Both the position numbers and the translations under genes were made by a program. This document shows positions 7,798 to 15,404 of a stretch of 33,747 nt of DNA, piece by piece (the first letter of the stretch is position 1; every line of letters starts with the position of its first letter). The notes beneath the pieces were generated by a model. That model did not search any database. It was not told the origin of the DNA and saw only the letters and a list, made by a program, of their open reading frames with translations. This DNA is from an uncultured Chloroflexota bacterium (GTDB lineage: Bacteria; Chloroflexota; Anaerolineae; Anaerolineales; Anaerolineaceae): assembly GCA_902774215.1 (NCBI GenBank), contig CACYHU010000068.1:1-33747 (forward strand). The letters are read 5' to 3'.

Positions 7798-9099
7798 TTA
7801 CTTTCCCAATGCCGTGATCGAGATGACATAAACATCATTGGCCTTATCATAGCGGGCTGTTTCTCCGGCGCCGACCAGAACAGCAAGAAAAGAGGGTTTT
7901 GGATTCCTTGCGGCTGGATTCAATGAAACCTTTCTTTCAAGCCGATGGAGATTCGCCGCAGCATCAGTGATTTTGGATTCCCCAAGCTTGATCTCAAAAG
8001 CGCCCCAGCGCCCGTCACGTAATTCAATAACAGCATCTACCTCAAGTCCGTCAGAATCCCGGTAATAATATAATGGTGTTGAAGAAGCATTCTTCATAGC
8101 AGAAGCATAAACAGCCAGATCATGCATACACAGGGATTCAAACAGCAATCCAAAAGTCTGCCCGTCCATAACTAATCTCTCCGGATCCGTACCCAAAAGA
8201 AAAGCAGCCATAGAAGGATCCGCAAAGTAATACTTCGGCTTCACCCGCAGTCTTGATTTTGAACGGATCGGCGCATCCCAACCGGTAACAGACTGGATCA
8301 CATACAGAGCAGATAAAGTATCTACATAAGCAGCGGTTTTTTCGACAGCTCTTTTGGAATCGATCTCTCTGAATCCCGCATCACTTGTCAGCGTCTGAAA
8401 CGTAACAGATTGACTGATATTTCTTGCCAGAGCCTGAGCGATGACAGCAGCTTCCCGTGAATTCAATCCCCGTCTGGGAATGCTGATATCAAACAGTGCA
8501 TCAAAGTAGCTTCTAAGATATTCCTGTGCATCAAATGCTTTGATTTTTTTTGAAATCAGCATTGGCCAGCCTCCTCTGCAGACCATCTCTGCCAGAGGAA
8601 AAAGGTTTTGCTGAACCAAAACCGGTTGAAATTCGCCATCAAAAAGTCCTTGTAAGGATATCACTCCGCTGGATTCCCCGGTTTCCTGAAGCGTCATTGT
8701 GGACATCCTGATCCGGTCGATCCGTCCGGCCCCACTGTGCCGGACCTTATCCTTTTGCGGATCAGATGATCCGGTCAGAATAAATCTTCCGGCCTCACCG
8801 CCATTTTGGTCTACATCCATCCTGACCTCATCCCATATAGCCGGGACATCCTGCCATTCATCGATCACATGCGGCGTTTTCCCCAATAATGCGATTGTCG
8901 GATCCGCCTCAACAGCCATTCGAATATCATTTCTCCCGACACTTGTAATGCTTTCAGCAAAAGAAAGTGAGCTCCAGGTTTTTCCACACCACATCGTACC
9001 GGCAATTTCAATAGCTCCAAACAAATCCAGTTGTCTGGAAATCTGATCGTCCACAATTCGTGGTATATATCCATTTGGCAGAAGAGATCCCTGTTTCAT
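7798..9099 (-). CDS. DUF4143-type AAA ATPase (second copy)
   Basis: A 433-residue AAA_14/DUF4143 ATPase. Walker A is GTMWCGKT (34-41) and Walker B is HVIDEWQD (about 77-84). A sensor-like FILTGSSDP follows, and the C-terminus has the nuclease-fold-like LEVDAVIEL ... FEIKLGE. It is only distantly similar to the copy at 2114 and belongs to a different subgroup, so it is not a recent duplication. The ATG at 9099 has no recognisable SD. The upstream region is unusual: an inverted repeat at 9114-9160 and a 23-bp-period tandem repeat at 9222-9313 separate it from holA. Function in the cell is unknown; these ATPases are often treated as selfish or defence-associated, which I cannot test here. Confidence 0.88.
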   Translation of the reverse strand: MKQGSLLPNGYIPRIVDDQISRQLDLFGAIEIAGTMWCGKTWSSLSFAESITSVGRNDIRMAVEADPTIALLGKTPHVIDEWQDVPAIWDEVRMDVDQNGGEAGRFILTGSSDPQKDKVRHSGAGRIDRIRMSTMTLQETGESSGVISLQGLFDGEFQPVLVQQNLFPLAEMVCRGGWPMLISKKIKAFDAQEYLRSYFDALFDISIPRRGLNSREAAVIAQALARNISQSVTFQTLTSDAGFREIDSKRAVEKTAAYVDTLSALYVIQSVTGWDAPIRSKSRLRVKPKYYFADPSMAAFLLGTDPERLVMDGQTFGLLFESLCMHDLAVYASAMKNASSTPLYYYRDSDGLEVDAVIELRDGRWGAFEIKLGESKITDAAANLHRLERKVSLNPAARNPKPSFLAVLVGAGETARYDKANDVYVISITALGK

Positions 9100-9113
9100 T
9101 TTTATAATCCAAA

Positions 9114-9202
9114 TCAGGATTCACCAATTTGTCGTGAAAATCAGAGTTTCTGAATCCTGACACCTTTTTCTTACTTTCCTCATAATTACACTATCAGGAT
9201 TA
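9114..9202 (-). promoter_or_regulatory. Operator-like TCAGGATT sites in the ATPase leader
   Basis: TCAGGATTCA at 9114-9123 and TGAATCCTGA at 9151-9160 form a perfect 10-bp inverted repeat with a 27-nt spacer. A third related site, TCAGGATTA, lies at 9194-9202. All three are in the leader of the ATPase gene that starts at 9099. They could be operator sites or the stem of a leader RNA. Confidence 0.5.
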
Positions 9203-9221
9203 ACTATACCACTGTTTTCAG

Positions 9222-9313
9222 AATTTCAGAGGATTTTCATGGGGTATTTTAGAGGATTTTTAAGTGGTATTTTAGAGGGAATTCAAGGGGTATTTCAGAG
9301 GATCAGGCGCGCT
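9222..9313. repeat. Tandem repeat, four units of exactly 23 bp
   Basis: The core TATTTTAGAGGA recurs at 9245, 9268 and 9291, with a variant AATTTCAGAGGA at 9222. Each start is exactly 23 bp after the previous one. Cores differ at one to three positions; the remaining 11 bp vary more, often ending in GGG or GTGG. The period is not a multiple of three, so it is not a protein repeat. It lies between the 3' end of holA and the leader of the second DUF4143 ATPase, and looks like an iteron-type array of protein-binding sites. Confidence 0.75.
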
Positions 9314-9322
9314 GACATACGT

Positions 9323-10324
9323 TTAGCGCTTCTTCAGCAGTGCCGCCACATCCAGGATGAAAAGATCAAGGGCAGCTTCCGGGTCATTGCCGCTGGTTTT
9401 GAACTGGTAGTCAAACTCCAGCAGATTTGCATAGATCGCACGTAATTTTTCCGCTGTAAAGGCAGCTGCCTGACGGCAAAGTTTATCCGCGACAAACGGT
9501 ATCTGCCCCAGTTCCTTCTGTACGGTCTGTGAATTCCCGCGTTTATCCAGGATCGCCCGCGTCTGCACCAGCAGACGGAACTGACGGATGATCATGGCAA
9601 AAAGCTGAGGGATCTCTTCCGTCTCTTCCAGCTGATGCAGCTTCGATAAAGCCACTTTTGAATTCCCGGCCACCAGGGCATCCACCATGTCGAATACCGA
9701 AACAGAAGTCACCCCGCTCACAAGTTCGTTAACGTCCGCGTCATCGACGGGTCTGGAAAAACCAACGTAAAGCAGAAGCTTCTCGATCTCATGCGCGGCA
9801 GCCTGCGTATCATTCCCGATCGCAGCCGCCAGAGCCGAAGCACCGGAGCCGTCAAACTTTCCGCCCATTGCCACTGCCTTTTTCATGATCCAGCCGGGCA
9901 TGGCAGACTGTGCTGGCAGCTGAAGGCTTGTGATCTCAGCTGTGGCGGGGTTCTTTTCCACCCATTTCCGCAGGAAAGAGGTCTTCCCGAGCTTCTCCCA
10001 ATCCTTCCGTTCAATCGTATCCTTCAGGACAAGATAAAGCTGCGTACTGGGAGGCGTATCTTCCAGGAGCTTGAGAAACTTCTGGTTCCCGTCCCTGCCG
10101 CCCGCCATCGCCAGCGGTTCGTGCAGGATCACGACACGGAAATCGGTCAGAAAAGGAGCTGCCAGCACCGCGTTGGAAAAATCATTGGCTGAAAGTCCTT
10201 TTCCATACAGCACTGTCAGGTTCAGGTCCGCAAAACCGCTTTCCTTCTGCTCCTGAACGAGTTTTGAGACAGTTTCATCAATGGCGCTGATGTCGTCTCC
10301 GTGAAGTATGTGAATATTTGCCAT
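9323..10324 (-). CDS. holA: DNA polymerase III subunit delta
   Basis: HolA is the clamp-loader subunit that opens the beta sliding clamp. The 333-residue protein has the family layout: an N-terminal AAA-like fold (IHILHGDDISAIDETV; later LKLLEDTPPSTQLYLVLK), a central helical part with AAAHEIEKLLLY, and the C-terminal collar domain, with SVFDMVDALVAGN, the PQLFAMIIRQFRLLVQ helix and a final DLFILDVAALL. The P-loop is absent, as expected for delta. It is the third gene of a probable minus-strand unit radA, DUF6391 gene, holA, with gaps of about 40 bp. Its start context (TAATTCAGGCATGGCAAA) is nearly identical to that of radA. A CCGGC/GCCGG mini-hairpin lies just upstream. Confidence 0.93.
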   Translation of the reverse strand: MANIHILHGDDISAIDETVSKLVQEQKESGFADLNLTVLYGKGLSANDFSNAVLAAPFLTDFRVVILHEPLAMAGGRDGNQKFLKLLEDTPPSTQLYLVLKDTIERKDWEKLGKTSFLRKWVEKNPATAEITSLQLPAQSAMPGWIMKKAVAMGGKFDGSGASALAAAIGNDTQAAAHEIEKLLLYVGFSRPVDDADVNELVSGVTSVSVFDMVDALVAGNSKVALSKLHQLEETEEIPQLFAMIIRQFRLLVQTRAILDKRGNSQTVQKELGQIPFVADKLCRQAAAFTAEKLRAIYANLLEFDYQFKTSGNDPEAALDLFILDVAALLKKR

Positions 10325-10366
10325 GCCTGAATTACCTGTTCTGCTTCCGGCTGATGCCGGTCATTT

Positions 10367-10903
10367 TCAGTCGATTGCCGTTTTTATAAAGAAAACGGGC
10401 TGTCCGTGCAGGGAACTGCAGTTGATGCTGACGATGGAGAGATTTTTTACATCGGCATCCGTGGTGATATGCTTCTGCATATAAGGACCCAGCGGACGTC
10501 CGAACAGCGCGCCGACCAGACCTGCAGAGGTGAGGGCACTGAACCGGTTGAAATCACTGTCATCGTCTCCTTCCGCCGCCAGTGCCAGCATGGAAGCTGC
10601 CGCGGTGCACAGACCTGTCATTGCAATATTCGTCCCGCAGTTCGGATGGACAGCCAGATGTCTTTCTCCGTTTTTCAGCCGGGCATGAGCCATTTCAGCG
10701 GCTTTTTGAATATCCTGCAGCTCCGCTTTTCCATAGATCCAGTACCCTTTGATCAGGGAATATCCGGCAAAGGAGACACCGGGCATGGATTTCGTCAGAA
10801 TATGGATGGTTGCGTGCTCCATGGCGTGATTTTTGCGGATATGGGAAAGCATGCTCATGGGAGCAACAGCGATTTTTTTTACCGGACTCATTTCTATTTC
10901 CAT
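10367..10903 (-). CDS. DUF6391-family protein
   Basis: A 178-residue protein that I recognise as DUF6391-like from RKNHAMEHATIHIL near residue 23, the GERHLAVHPNCGTN segment (about 84-97), and the hydrophobic ALTSAGLVGALFGRPLGPYMQKHIT stretch that follows. The His/Glu/His arrangement (NHAMEHATIH and VHPNCGTN) could bind a metal, but no function is established that I know of. It is probably membrane-associated through the two alanine/glycine-rich segments. A good SD (AAGGAAG) precedes the ATG at 10903. It sits between radA and holA with about 40-bp gaps on both sides, presumably in one transcript. Such proteins are best known to me from Chloroflexota and Cyanobacteria, which is part of the taxonomic argument. 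Confidence 0.7.
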   Translation of the reverse strand: MEIEMSPVKKIAVAPMSMLSHIRKNHAMEHATIHILTKSMPGVSFAGYSLIKGYWIYGKAELQDIQKAAEMAHARLKNGERHLAVHPNCGTNIAMTGLCTAAASMLALAAEGDDDSDFNRFSALTSAGLVGALFGRPLGPYMQKHITTDADVKNLSIVSINCSSLHGQPVFFIKTAID

Positions 10904-10941
10904 AATTTCTTCCTTGTATTTATATTGCCAGTGATAAAAAA

Positions 10942-12363
10942 CTATTCTTCTTCCTTCGGCAGCAGGACTGCCTTCAGGGCCTCACGGAGAGAGCGGGCCT
11001 CGATGACCTGCATGTTTTTTGGGAAACTGTCGCGGGTTTTCTGGCTGACGCGGGGGATCACCGCCATGGTAAAGCCAAGTTTGGCAGCCTCATTCAGCCG
11101 CGCAGTGATCTTATTCACGCCTCTCAGTTCGCCGGAAAGTCCGATCTCACCGATCAGTACCGCATCGGCCCGGACAGGCTGGTTTCTCGCAGAAGAAACG
11201 ATCGCGGCCGCGATTGCCAGATCAGCAGCAGGCTCAGCGATTTTCATCCCGCCGACAACATTGACAAATACGTCCTGTTCACCCAGCCGTACACCGATCC
11301 GGCGGGTCAGTACCGCGGTAATGAGGAAGAGACGGTTGATATCCACACCGATCGGCGTCCTTCGGGGATTGCCCAGACCTACGGGGTTGGTCAGCCCCTG
11401 GATCTCAACCAGCAGCGGGCGTGTTCCTTCCATCGTCACGACGATCGCAGATCCCGGCGCATTCACCATTCGCTCGGCAAGAAAGACCTCCGATGGGTTT
11501 TTAACCTCTGCCAGACCTTCTTCCAGCATCTCAAAAACCCCGACTTCAGATGTTGCTCCGTAACGGTTTTTGACAGAACGCAGCAGCCGCAGGGACATAA
11601 AGCGGTCACCTTCAAGATAGAGAACGGTGTCCACAATATGTTCGAGAATCCGGGGACCGGCGATGTTGCCTTCCTTGGTGACATGTCCGATCATGAAGAC
11701 GGTGATATTGTTCATCTTCGCCACTTCCCGCAGCTTGCCGGCACATTCCCGCACCTGGGTGATCGAACCGGCTGTGGATTCGATCTCATCCAGCTGCATG
11801 GTCTGGATGGAGTCGATGATCAGGAATTCCGGCTGAAGTTCCCTGACGTGGTGCAGGATATGGTTCAGACTGGTTTCCGTCAGCAGCATCAAATCATCCG
11901 GGATTTCCGTAAACCGGCTGCCGGCATCGATCAGCCTGGCTGCACGCATCTTGATCTGACGTTCGGATTCCTCTCCGGAAACATAAAGCAGCCTGTGATC
12001 CTGTGCAATGTTCATGGCGGTCTGCAGCAGCAGCGTGGATTTCCCGATGCCGGGATCTCCGCCGATCAGGATCACCGAGCCGGGAACGATCCCGCCGCCC
12101 AGCACCTGGGAAAGCTCTGAGATGCCGGTTTCAATGCGCGGTTCAGCTTTTTCATCCACATCCTTCAGCCGCTGCGGTTTTGTATCCGCCAGACTGCCGG
12201 AAGCGGTTATGCGGGACCTGCCGCGGGAAGCGGAGCCGGACAAATCTTCTTTCACGACTTCTTCCATGGTACCGTAAGCACCGCAGCCCGGACAGCGTCC
12301 GAGAAATTTCGGGCTGGTCCGTCCGCATTCCTGACAAACATATTGCGTAAGTGTTTTTGCCAT
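10942..12363 (-). CDS. radA: DNA repair protein RadA
   Basis: RadA (Sms) is a RecA-like helicase that processes branched recombination intermediates. The 473-residue protein has an N-terminal four-cysteine zinc finger (C10, C13, C24, C27), Walker A GGDPGIGKST (101-110), Walker B LIIDSIQ (181-187), the RadA-specific KNRYG motif (265-269), and a C-terminal Lon-protease-like domain (IGEIGLSGELRGV). It is full length and intact. It is the first gene of the probable radA-DUF6391-holA unit. A TATAAT box ends six bases before the ATG and there is no SD, so translation from a leaderless mRNA is expected. Confidence 0.97.
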   Translation of the reverse strand: MAKTLTQYVCQECGRTSPKFLGRCPGCGAYGTMEEVVKEDLSGSASRGRSRITASGSLADTKPQRLKDVDEKAEPRIETGISELSQVLGGGIVPGSVILIGGDPGIGKSTLLLQTAMNIAQDHRLLYVSGEESERQIKMRAARLIDAGSRFTEIPDDLMLLTETSLNHILHHVRELQPEFLIIDSIQTMQLDEIESTAGSITQVRECAGKLREVAKMNNITVFMIGHVTKEGNIAGPRILEHIVDTVLYLEGDRFMSLRLLRSVKNRYGATSEVGVFEMLEEGLAEVKNPSEVFLAERMVNAPGSAIVVTMEGTRPLLVEIQGLTNPVGLGNPRRTPIGVDINRLFLITAVLTRRIGVRLGEQDVFVNVVGGMKIAEPAADLAIAAAIVSSARNQPVRADAVLIGEIGLSGELRGVNKITARLNEAAKLGFTMAVIPRVSQKTRDSFPKNMQVIEARSLREALKAVLLPKEEE

Positions 12364-12369
12364 ACCTGA

Positions 12370-12398
12370 ATTATACTCTATTACCGGCCTGCCGTCAT
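12370..12398 (-). promoter_or_regulatory. radA promoter, predicted leaderless start
   Basis: On the minus strand TATAAT (12370-12375) is preceded, 17 bp upstream, by ATGACG, a 4/6 match to the -35 consensus. Only six bases separate the -10 from the ATG at 12363, so the transcript should begin at or next to the start codon. A CTGCCG/CGGCAG inverted repeat overlaps the -35 region and may be an operator. Confidence 0.6.
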
Positions 12399-12423
12399 TT
12401 CTCCGGCAGACAGTTATTCCAAT

Positions 12424-12450
12424 AAAAAAACCCCTGATAAACAGAGGTTT
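12424..12450 (-). terminator. Rho-independent terminator of the small RNA
   Basis: In minus-strand RNA the arms AAACCUCUG (12450-12442) and CAGGGGUUU (12436-12428) pair over nine positions with one U-G wobble and a five-base loop. A run of U follows (12430-12424). On the plus strand the wobble becomes a mismatch, so it is oriented for the minus strand. Confidence 0.85.
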
Positions 12451-12567
12451 TTATTATGAAAGTTATGTCTCCTGCATCCGGGTAAACCTTCATCCAGGAA
12501 ACTTCCGGAAAGACCCAAGCTTTTTTCCCCCTACTAGCCCGCAGTGCACATTCCGTTATTCAATATA
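12424..12567 (-). ncRNA. Putative orphan structured small RNA
   Basis: The stretch has no open frame but has all parts of a small-RNA gene on the minus strand. Upstream is a -35 TTGACA and a -10 TAAAAT (see 12574-12601). The body can fold into an interrupted rod: AUGU pairs with ACAU, then CUGC with GCAG, then GGG with CCC, enclosing a centre with UUCCGGAA. It ends in a strong Rho-independent terminator (12424-12450) before radA. Predicted length is about 145 nt. The rod with internal loops recalls 6S RNA in outline, but I cannot match it to 6S, SRP RNA or any riboswitch class I know. Because the terminator precedes the separate radA promoter, it looks like an independent RNA rather than the radA leader, though attenuation is not excluded. 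Confidence 0.6.
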
Positions 12568-12573
12568 TTCCCT

Positions 12574-12601
12574 ATTTTAAGTAGGATTTATATTTTGTCA
12601 A
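12574..12601 (-). promoter_or_regulatory. Sigma70-type promoter of the small RNA
   Basis: TTGACA (12596-12601) is a perfect -35. TAAAAT (12574-12579) is a good -10, at a 16-bp spacing. No open reading frame starts downstream before the terminator at 12424-12450. The predicted transcription start is near 12567. Confidence 0.75.
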
Positions 12602-12692
12602 GGTTGCATTTGGCTAATTAATACATTTCTAAGAATTTGTCTGACATTACAAAATTTTATGGATACCTGTTCAAAACAGAGCTCATGCCGGT

Positions 12693-13577
12693 TCAGGATT
12701 TCATGTCAAAAATGCTCATCTGAGGATCTGCCTGAGGGAGCTCCCGCATATACCTGAAACACGCGTCCGGGTTTGAGATGATCCTGTTCTCCCCGCAGAT
12801 TTTATAAAAAAGCGCCATCAGCCTTCTGCTTTCCGGGCTTGACAGTGCATAAGCATTCCCGTACCGTCTGATGTATTGTTCCTTCATTCCCGGGAAATAT
12901 TTATCCAGTGCCGCGTAATAATATTCGCGGTCACCTTCCCGGAGCGTGAGCCCCATATCATAACAGATGATCCCTTTCACACCTGTCCGGACGCATTCCC
13001 GCAATATGGCGGTAATATTTTCTTCCGTATCATTGATAAACGGCAGAATGGGGGTCAGCCAGACAATTGTCGGGATACTTCTTTCCCGCATCATCTCCAG
13101 CACTTCGATCCGCCGTTTTGTATTGCAGACGTTGGGTTCAATGATTTTGCACAGATCGTCATCAAAGGTCGTCAGGGTTATCTGCACCACACACTTCGCG
13201 GAGCGGTTGATCTCATCCAGCAGATCGATATCCCGCAGGATCCGGTCCGATTTTGTCTGAACCGCGGCTCCGAAACCATATTTCCGTATGATTTCGAGGC
13301 ACCTTCCTGTCAGACGGAGCTCTTCCTCACAGTGCATGTATGGATCGGACATGGAACCTGTGCCGATCATGCACCGCTGTCTCTTTGATCTCAGCGCTTT
13401 TTCCAAAAGCTCCGGCGCATTCTGTTTTACTTCAATGTCCTCAAAGGGATGGGTGAAGCGGTAGCACTTAGATCTGCTGTCGCAATAAATACAGCCGTGC
13501 GAACATCCGCGGTAGATGTTCATCCCGTAAGCTCCGCCGCTCCCGGTCAGGATTCCCTTTGCTTCCACAAAATGCAT
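12693..13577 (-). CDS. SPL-like radical SAM protein
   Basis: A 294-residue radical SAM enzyme of the spore-photoproduct-lyase-like group. The [4Fe-4S] cysteines are C25, C29 and C32 in GCSHGCIYC. GTGSMSDPYMHCEEELRLT is the usual SAM-binding and conserved stretch of this family, followed by VQTKSDRILRDIDLL and CVVQITLTTFDDDLCKIIEP. The true substrate of this subgroup is not established; it is not the sporulation enzyme itself. The gene begins six bases after the peptidase E stop, with GAGGA as SD overlapping that gene's end, so the two are probably co-transcribed. It is intact. Confidence 0.88.
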   Translation of the reverse strand: MHFVEAKGILTGSGGAYGMNIYRGCSHGCIYCDSRSKCYRFTHPFEDIEVKQNAPELLEKALRSKRQRCMIGTGSMSDPYMHCEEELRLTGRCLEIIRKYGFGAAVQTKSDRILRDIDLLDEINRSAKCVVQITLTTFDDDLCKIIEPNVCNTKRRIEVLEMMRERSIPTIVWLTPILPFINDTEENITAILRECVRTGVKGIICYDMGLTLREGDREYYYAALDKYFPGMKEQYIRRYGNAYALSSPESRRLMALFYKICGENRIISNPDACFRYMRELPQADPQMSIFDMKS

Positions 13578-13583
13578 TCTGTC

Positions 13584-14258
13584 TCATTCCTCACTGAGAT
13601 AAGCCTCTCCGCAAATTCTTTCATCCGTCCCGTCGGCATACAGATAGCTTTCATCGCAAAGGGCAATGAACTGTCTGCCGCAGCTGTCCGGATATGTGAT
13701 GTCCTCAAAAAGCCTTTTTCCGTCCAGCATCCGCTCCCTGACCTCCTGATAGTGCGGGAGCAGCATGCACTTTGTCAGGTTAAGACCTCTGAGAAAGCGT
13801 TTGTACTCCGGATCAACAGACTCCCCCTCTTCCTCCGGCTGGGCATAAACTGCGTCCGCCGCGTTCATACTGCCCGCACTGATCCCGAATACCGTACCGT
13901 CAAAATGCTTCATCAGGTCTCTTAGCCCGATTCCCGTGAAAAAAGCATTCTGCGTGGGGACATGTCCGCCGCCCAGTATGATAAAGTCACTGTGTTCAAC
14001 AAGCGCCTTTGCGTGTTCTTTATTTCTGCTGTCCAAAATCGAATAATCCTCAAAAAAGATCCCGGACAACGCCATCGTTTCCCGGATAGCGGAAGCATGC
14101 TCTTCTGTATGCTCAATATCCTCCGGGGTGGAAGTGATCATCAAAGCTTTGCGGTTCCGCGACCCGCACTCCGAAAACCTTTCAAGAAATCTGTTTTTCC
14201 CGGTAAAAGGCTTCCCCTCCCCCAGAAATGGCGAACTCGTTAAAAACAATTCTTTCAT
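13584..14258 (-). CDS. Peptidase E-like (S51) protein
   Basis: A 224-residue member of the class I glutamine-amidotransferase-like S51 family, which includes dipeptidase E (Asp-X dipeptides) and cyanophycinase. The nucleophile is S127 in FGISAGSMN. FIILGGGHVPTQN (about 92-104) is the oxyanion/GGG segment. A C-terminal FIALCDESYLYADG follows. The start is the ATG at 14258, with a GGGAA SD. The longer frame to 14342 adds a sequence unlike the family. It lies just upstream of the radical SAM gene and downstream of the DUF3795-GNAT gene. The substrate cannot be deduced from sequence. Confidence 0.85.
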   Translation of the reverse strand: MKELFLTSSPFLGEGKPFTGKNRFLERFSECGSRNRKALMITSTPEDIEHTEEHASAIRETMALSGIFFEDYSILDSRNKEHAKALVEHSDFIILGGGHVPTQNAFFTGIGLRDLMKHFDGTVFGISAGSMNAADAVYAQPEEEGESVDPEYKRFLRGLNLTKCMLLPHYQEVRERMLDGKRLFEDITYPDSCGRQFIALCDESYLYADGTDERICGEAYLSEE

Positions 14259-14378
14259 GATCAAATTCCCGTTGTAAAAAAGGTTCTGTGATAAAAAAAG
14301 GCACAGAAAATTCTGCGATAAATAAGGTATTGCTGATTCCACATCCCTGCGAAAAAAGACATTCTGCCGGCTGCCCGC

Positions 14379-15404
14379 TCAAAAAATCTGCCCCGGCAGC
14401 TTCAGCTTCACCTTATGAGGGAACGCCCTGTCGAATTCCTCCACATCCGCGTCATCCACATAATATCCCTGCGGTGTCTGATATACGCCGCTGACATCGT
14501 CAAGATATCCGGGAATCAGCTCTTTGCACAGAAAGAAAGAATCATCCGCCCCTTCCGGCAGATCATGATAACGGATGCCGAAATTCCTGGCATAATCAAA
14601 ACCGCTCTTCCCGTAAAAACCAATATTTCCCTCAAAAAGCACCGCGCCGAAACCCATGGCAGCCGCTTTTTCCAGAGAATAGTCAAGCAGCTTTTTGCCG
14701 TATCCCCTGCGTTTAAGCTCCGGAGTGATCCCTATCGGTCCCATGGTGAGGACGGGGATGACCCTGCCGTCGTCAGCATTGATGACCGTCCGCATGAACA
14801 TATTCTGCCCGATCAGCCTGCCGTCCTGCTCCATAACAAAATCCAGTTCCTTCACAAAAGCCGGATCATCCCGAAGTACATGGATCACAAAATGTTCACT
14901 GCACCCCGGACGGTACACATTCCAGAATGCCTCCCGCACAAGATTTTCAACAGCACTGTGATCATGTTCTTTCTCCAAACGGATGATGAATTCATCTGCG
15001 TTTATCGCTTTGCCACCTGTCCGGATAAAATCGATCAGTTCTTCCAAATCATCGAATTCGTCATAGTCCCCCATGATTTCCTCACGATGATAAACGATTC
15101 CGGCCTTTTCATTGCGTTCCAGACAGTCCAGCAGCGTTTCAACACCGTATCTCCGCGCGAATTCCGCAAAAGCCTTCGCTTTGATCTTCTCCGCGTAAAG
15201 ACCTTTCCGGCATCCGGCCGGGTCACATTCATAGCATCCGTTCAGATTCTTTGATATTACACATTTGCGGTTCTCACACCATTCCGCATCCCTGCACCAT
15301 GAAAGCTCAAGAAAGCCATCCCGTTTACAACCCTTGCATACGTTATTTTCAGAACACAAACAGCACGCCAGTCCGCACCTTGCGATTCCCAATTCCCTTT
15401 TCAT
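14379..15404 (-). CDS. DUF3795-GNAT fusion acetyltransferase
   Basis: A two-domain protein of about 341 residues. The N-terminal 120 residues are the cysteine-rich DUF3795 domain (ARCGLACCLCSEN, CKGCKRDG, NGCYECD), which probably binds a metal. From about 140 there is a GNAT acetyltransferase domain with the acetyl-CoA loop in GITPELKRRGYGKKLLDYSLE, and then ILFEGNIGFYGKSGF-type sequence typical of YhbS-like GNATs. The acceptor is unknown. I prefer the ATG at 15404 (MKRELGIARCGLACC); an upstream ATG at 15422 is also possible. Both lie inside the 3' end of the cupin gene, so the two overlap by 56-74 bp and are translationally linked. A free-standing DUF3795 gene occurs nearby at 16673. Confidence 0.85.
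   Translation of the reverse strand: MKRELGIARCGLACCLCSENNVCKGCKRDGFLELSWCRDAEWCENRKCVISKNLNGCYECDPAGCRKGLYAEKIKAKAFAEFARRYGVETLLDCLERNEKAGIVYHREEIMGDYDEFDDLEELIDFIRTGGKAINADEFIIRLEKEHDHSAVENLVREAFWNVYRPGCSEHFVIHVLRDDPAFVKELDFVMEQDGRLIGQNMFMRTVINADDGRVIPVLTMGPIGITPELKRRGYGKKLLDYSLEKAAAMGFGAVLFEGNIGFYGKSGFDYARNFGIRYHDLPEGADDSFFLCKELIPGYLDDVSGVYQTPQGYYVDDADVEEFDRAFPHKVKLKLPGQIF

Noticed and set aside
9222..9313. The 23-bp array as a CRISPR
   Set aside because: There are no unique spacers between repeats; the units are contiguous, short and only partly conserved, and no cas gene is present.
10406..11563. Plus-strand frame of 385 codons opposite radA and the DUF6391 gene
   Set aside because: Antisense of two confidently assigned genes; Ser/Arg-rich, non-protein-like composition.
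12424..12567. Identification of the small RNA as SRP RNA because of the UCCGGAAG segment
   Set aside because: The SRP helix 8 consensus (GGUC...CCGGAAGG...AGCAG) is not matched around the tetraloop; the similarity is limited to CCGGAAG.
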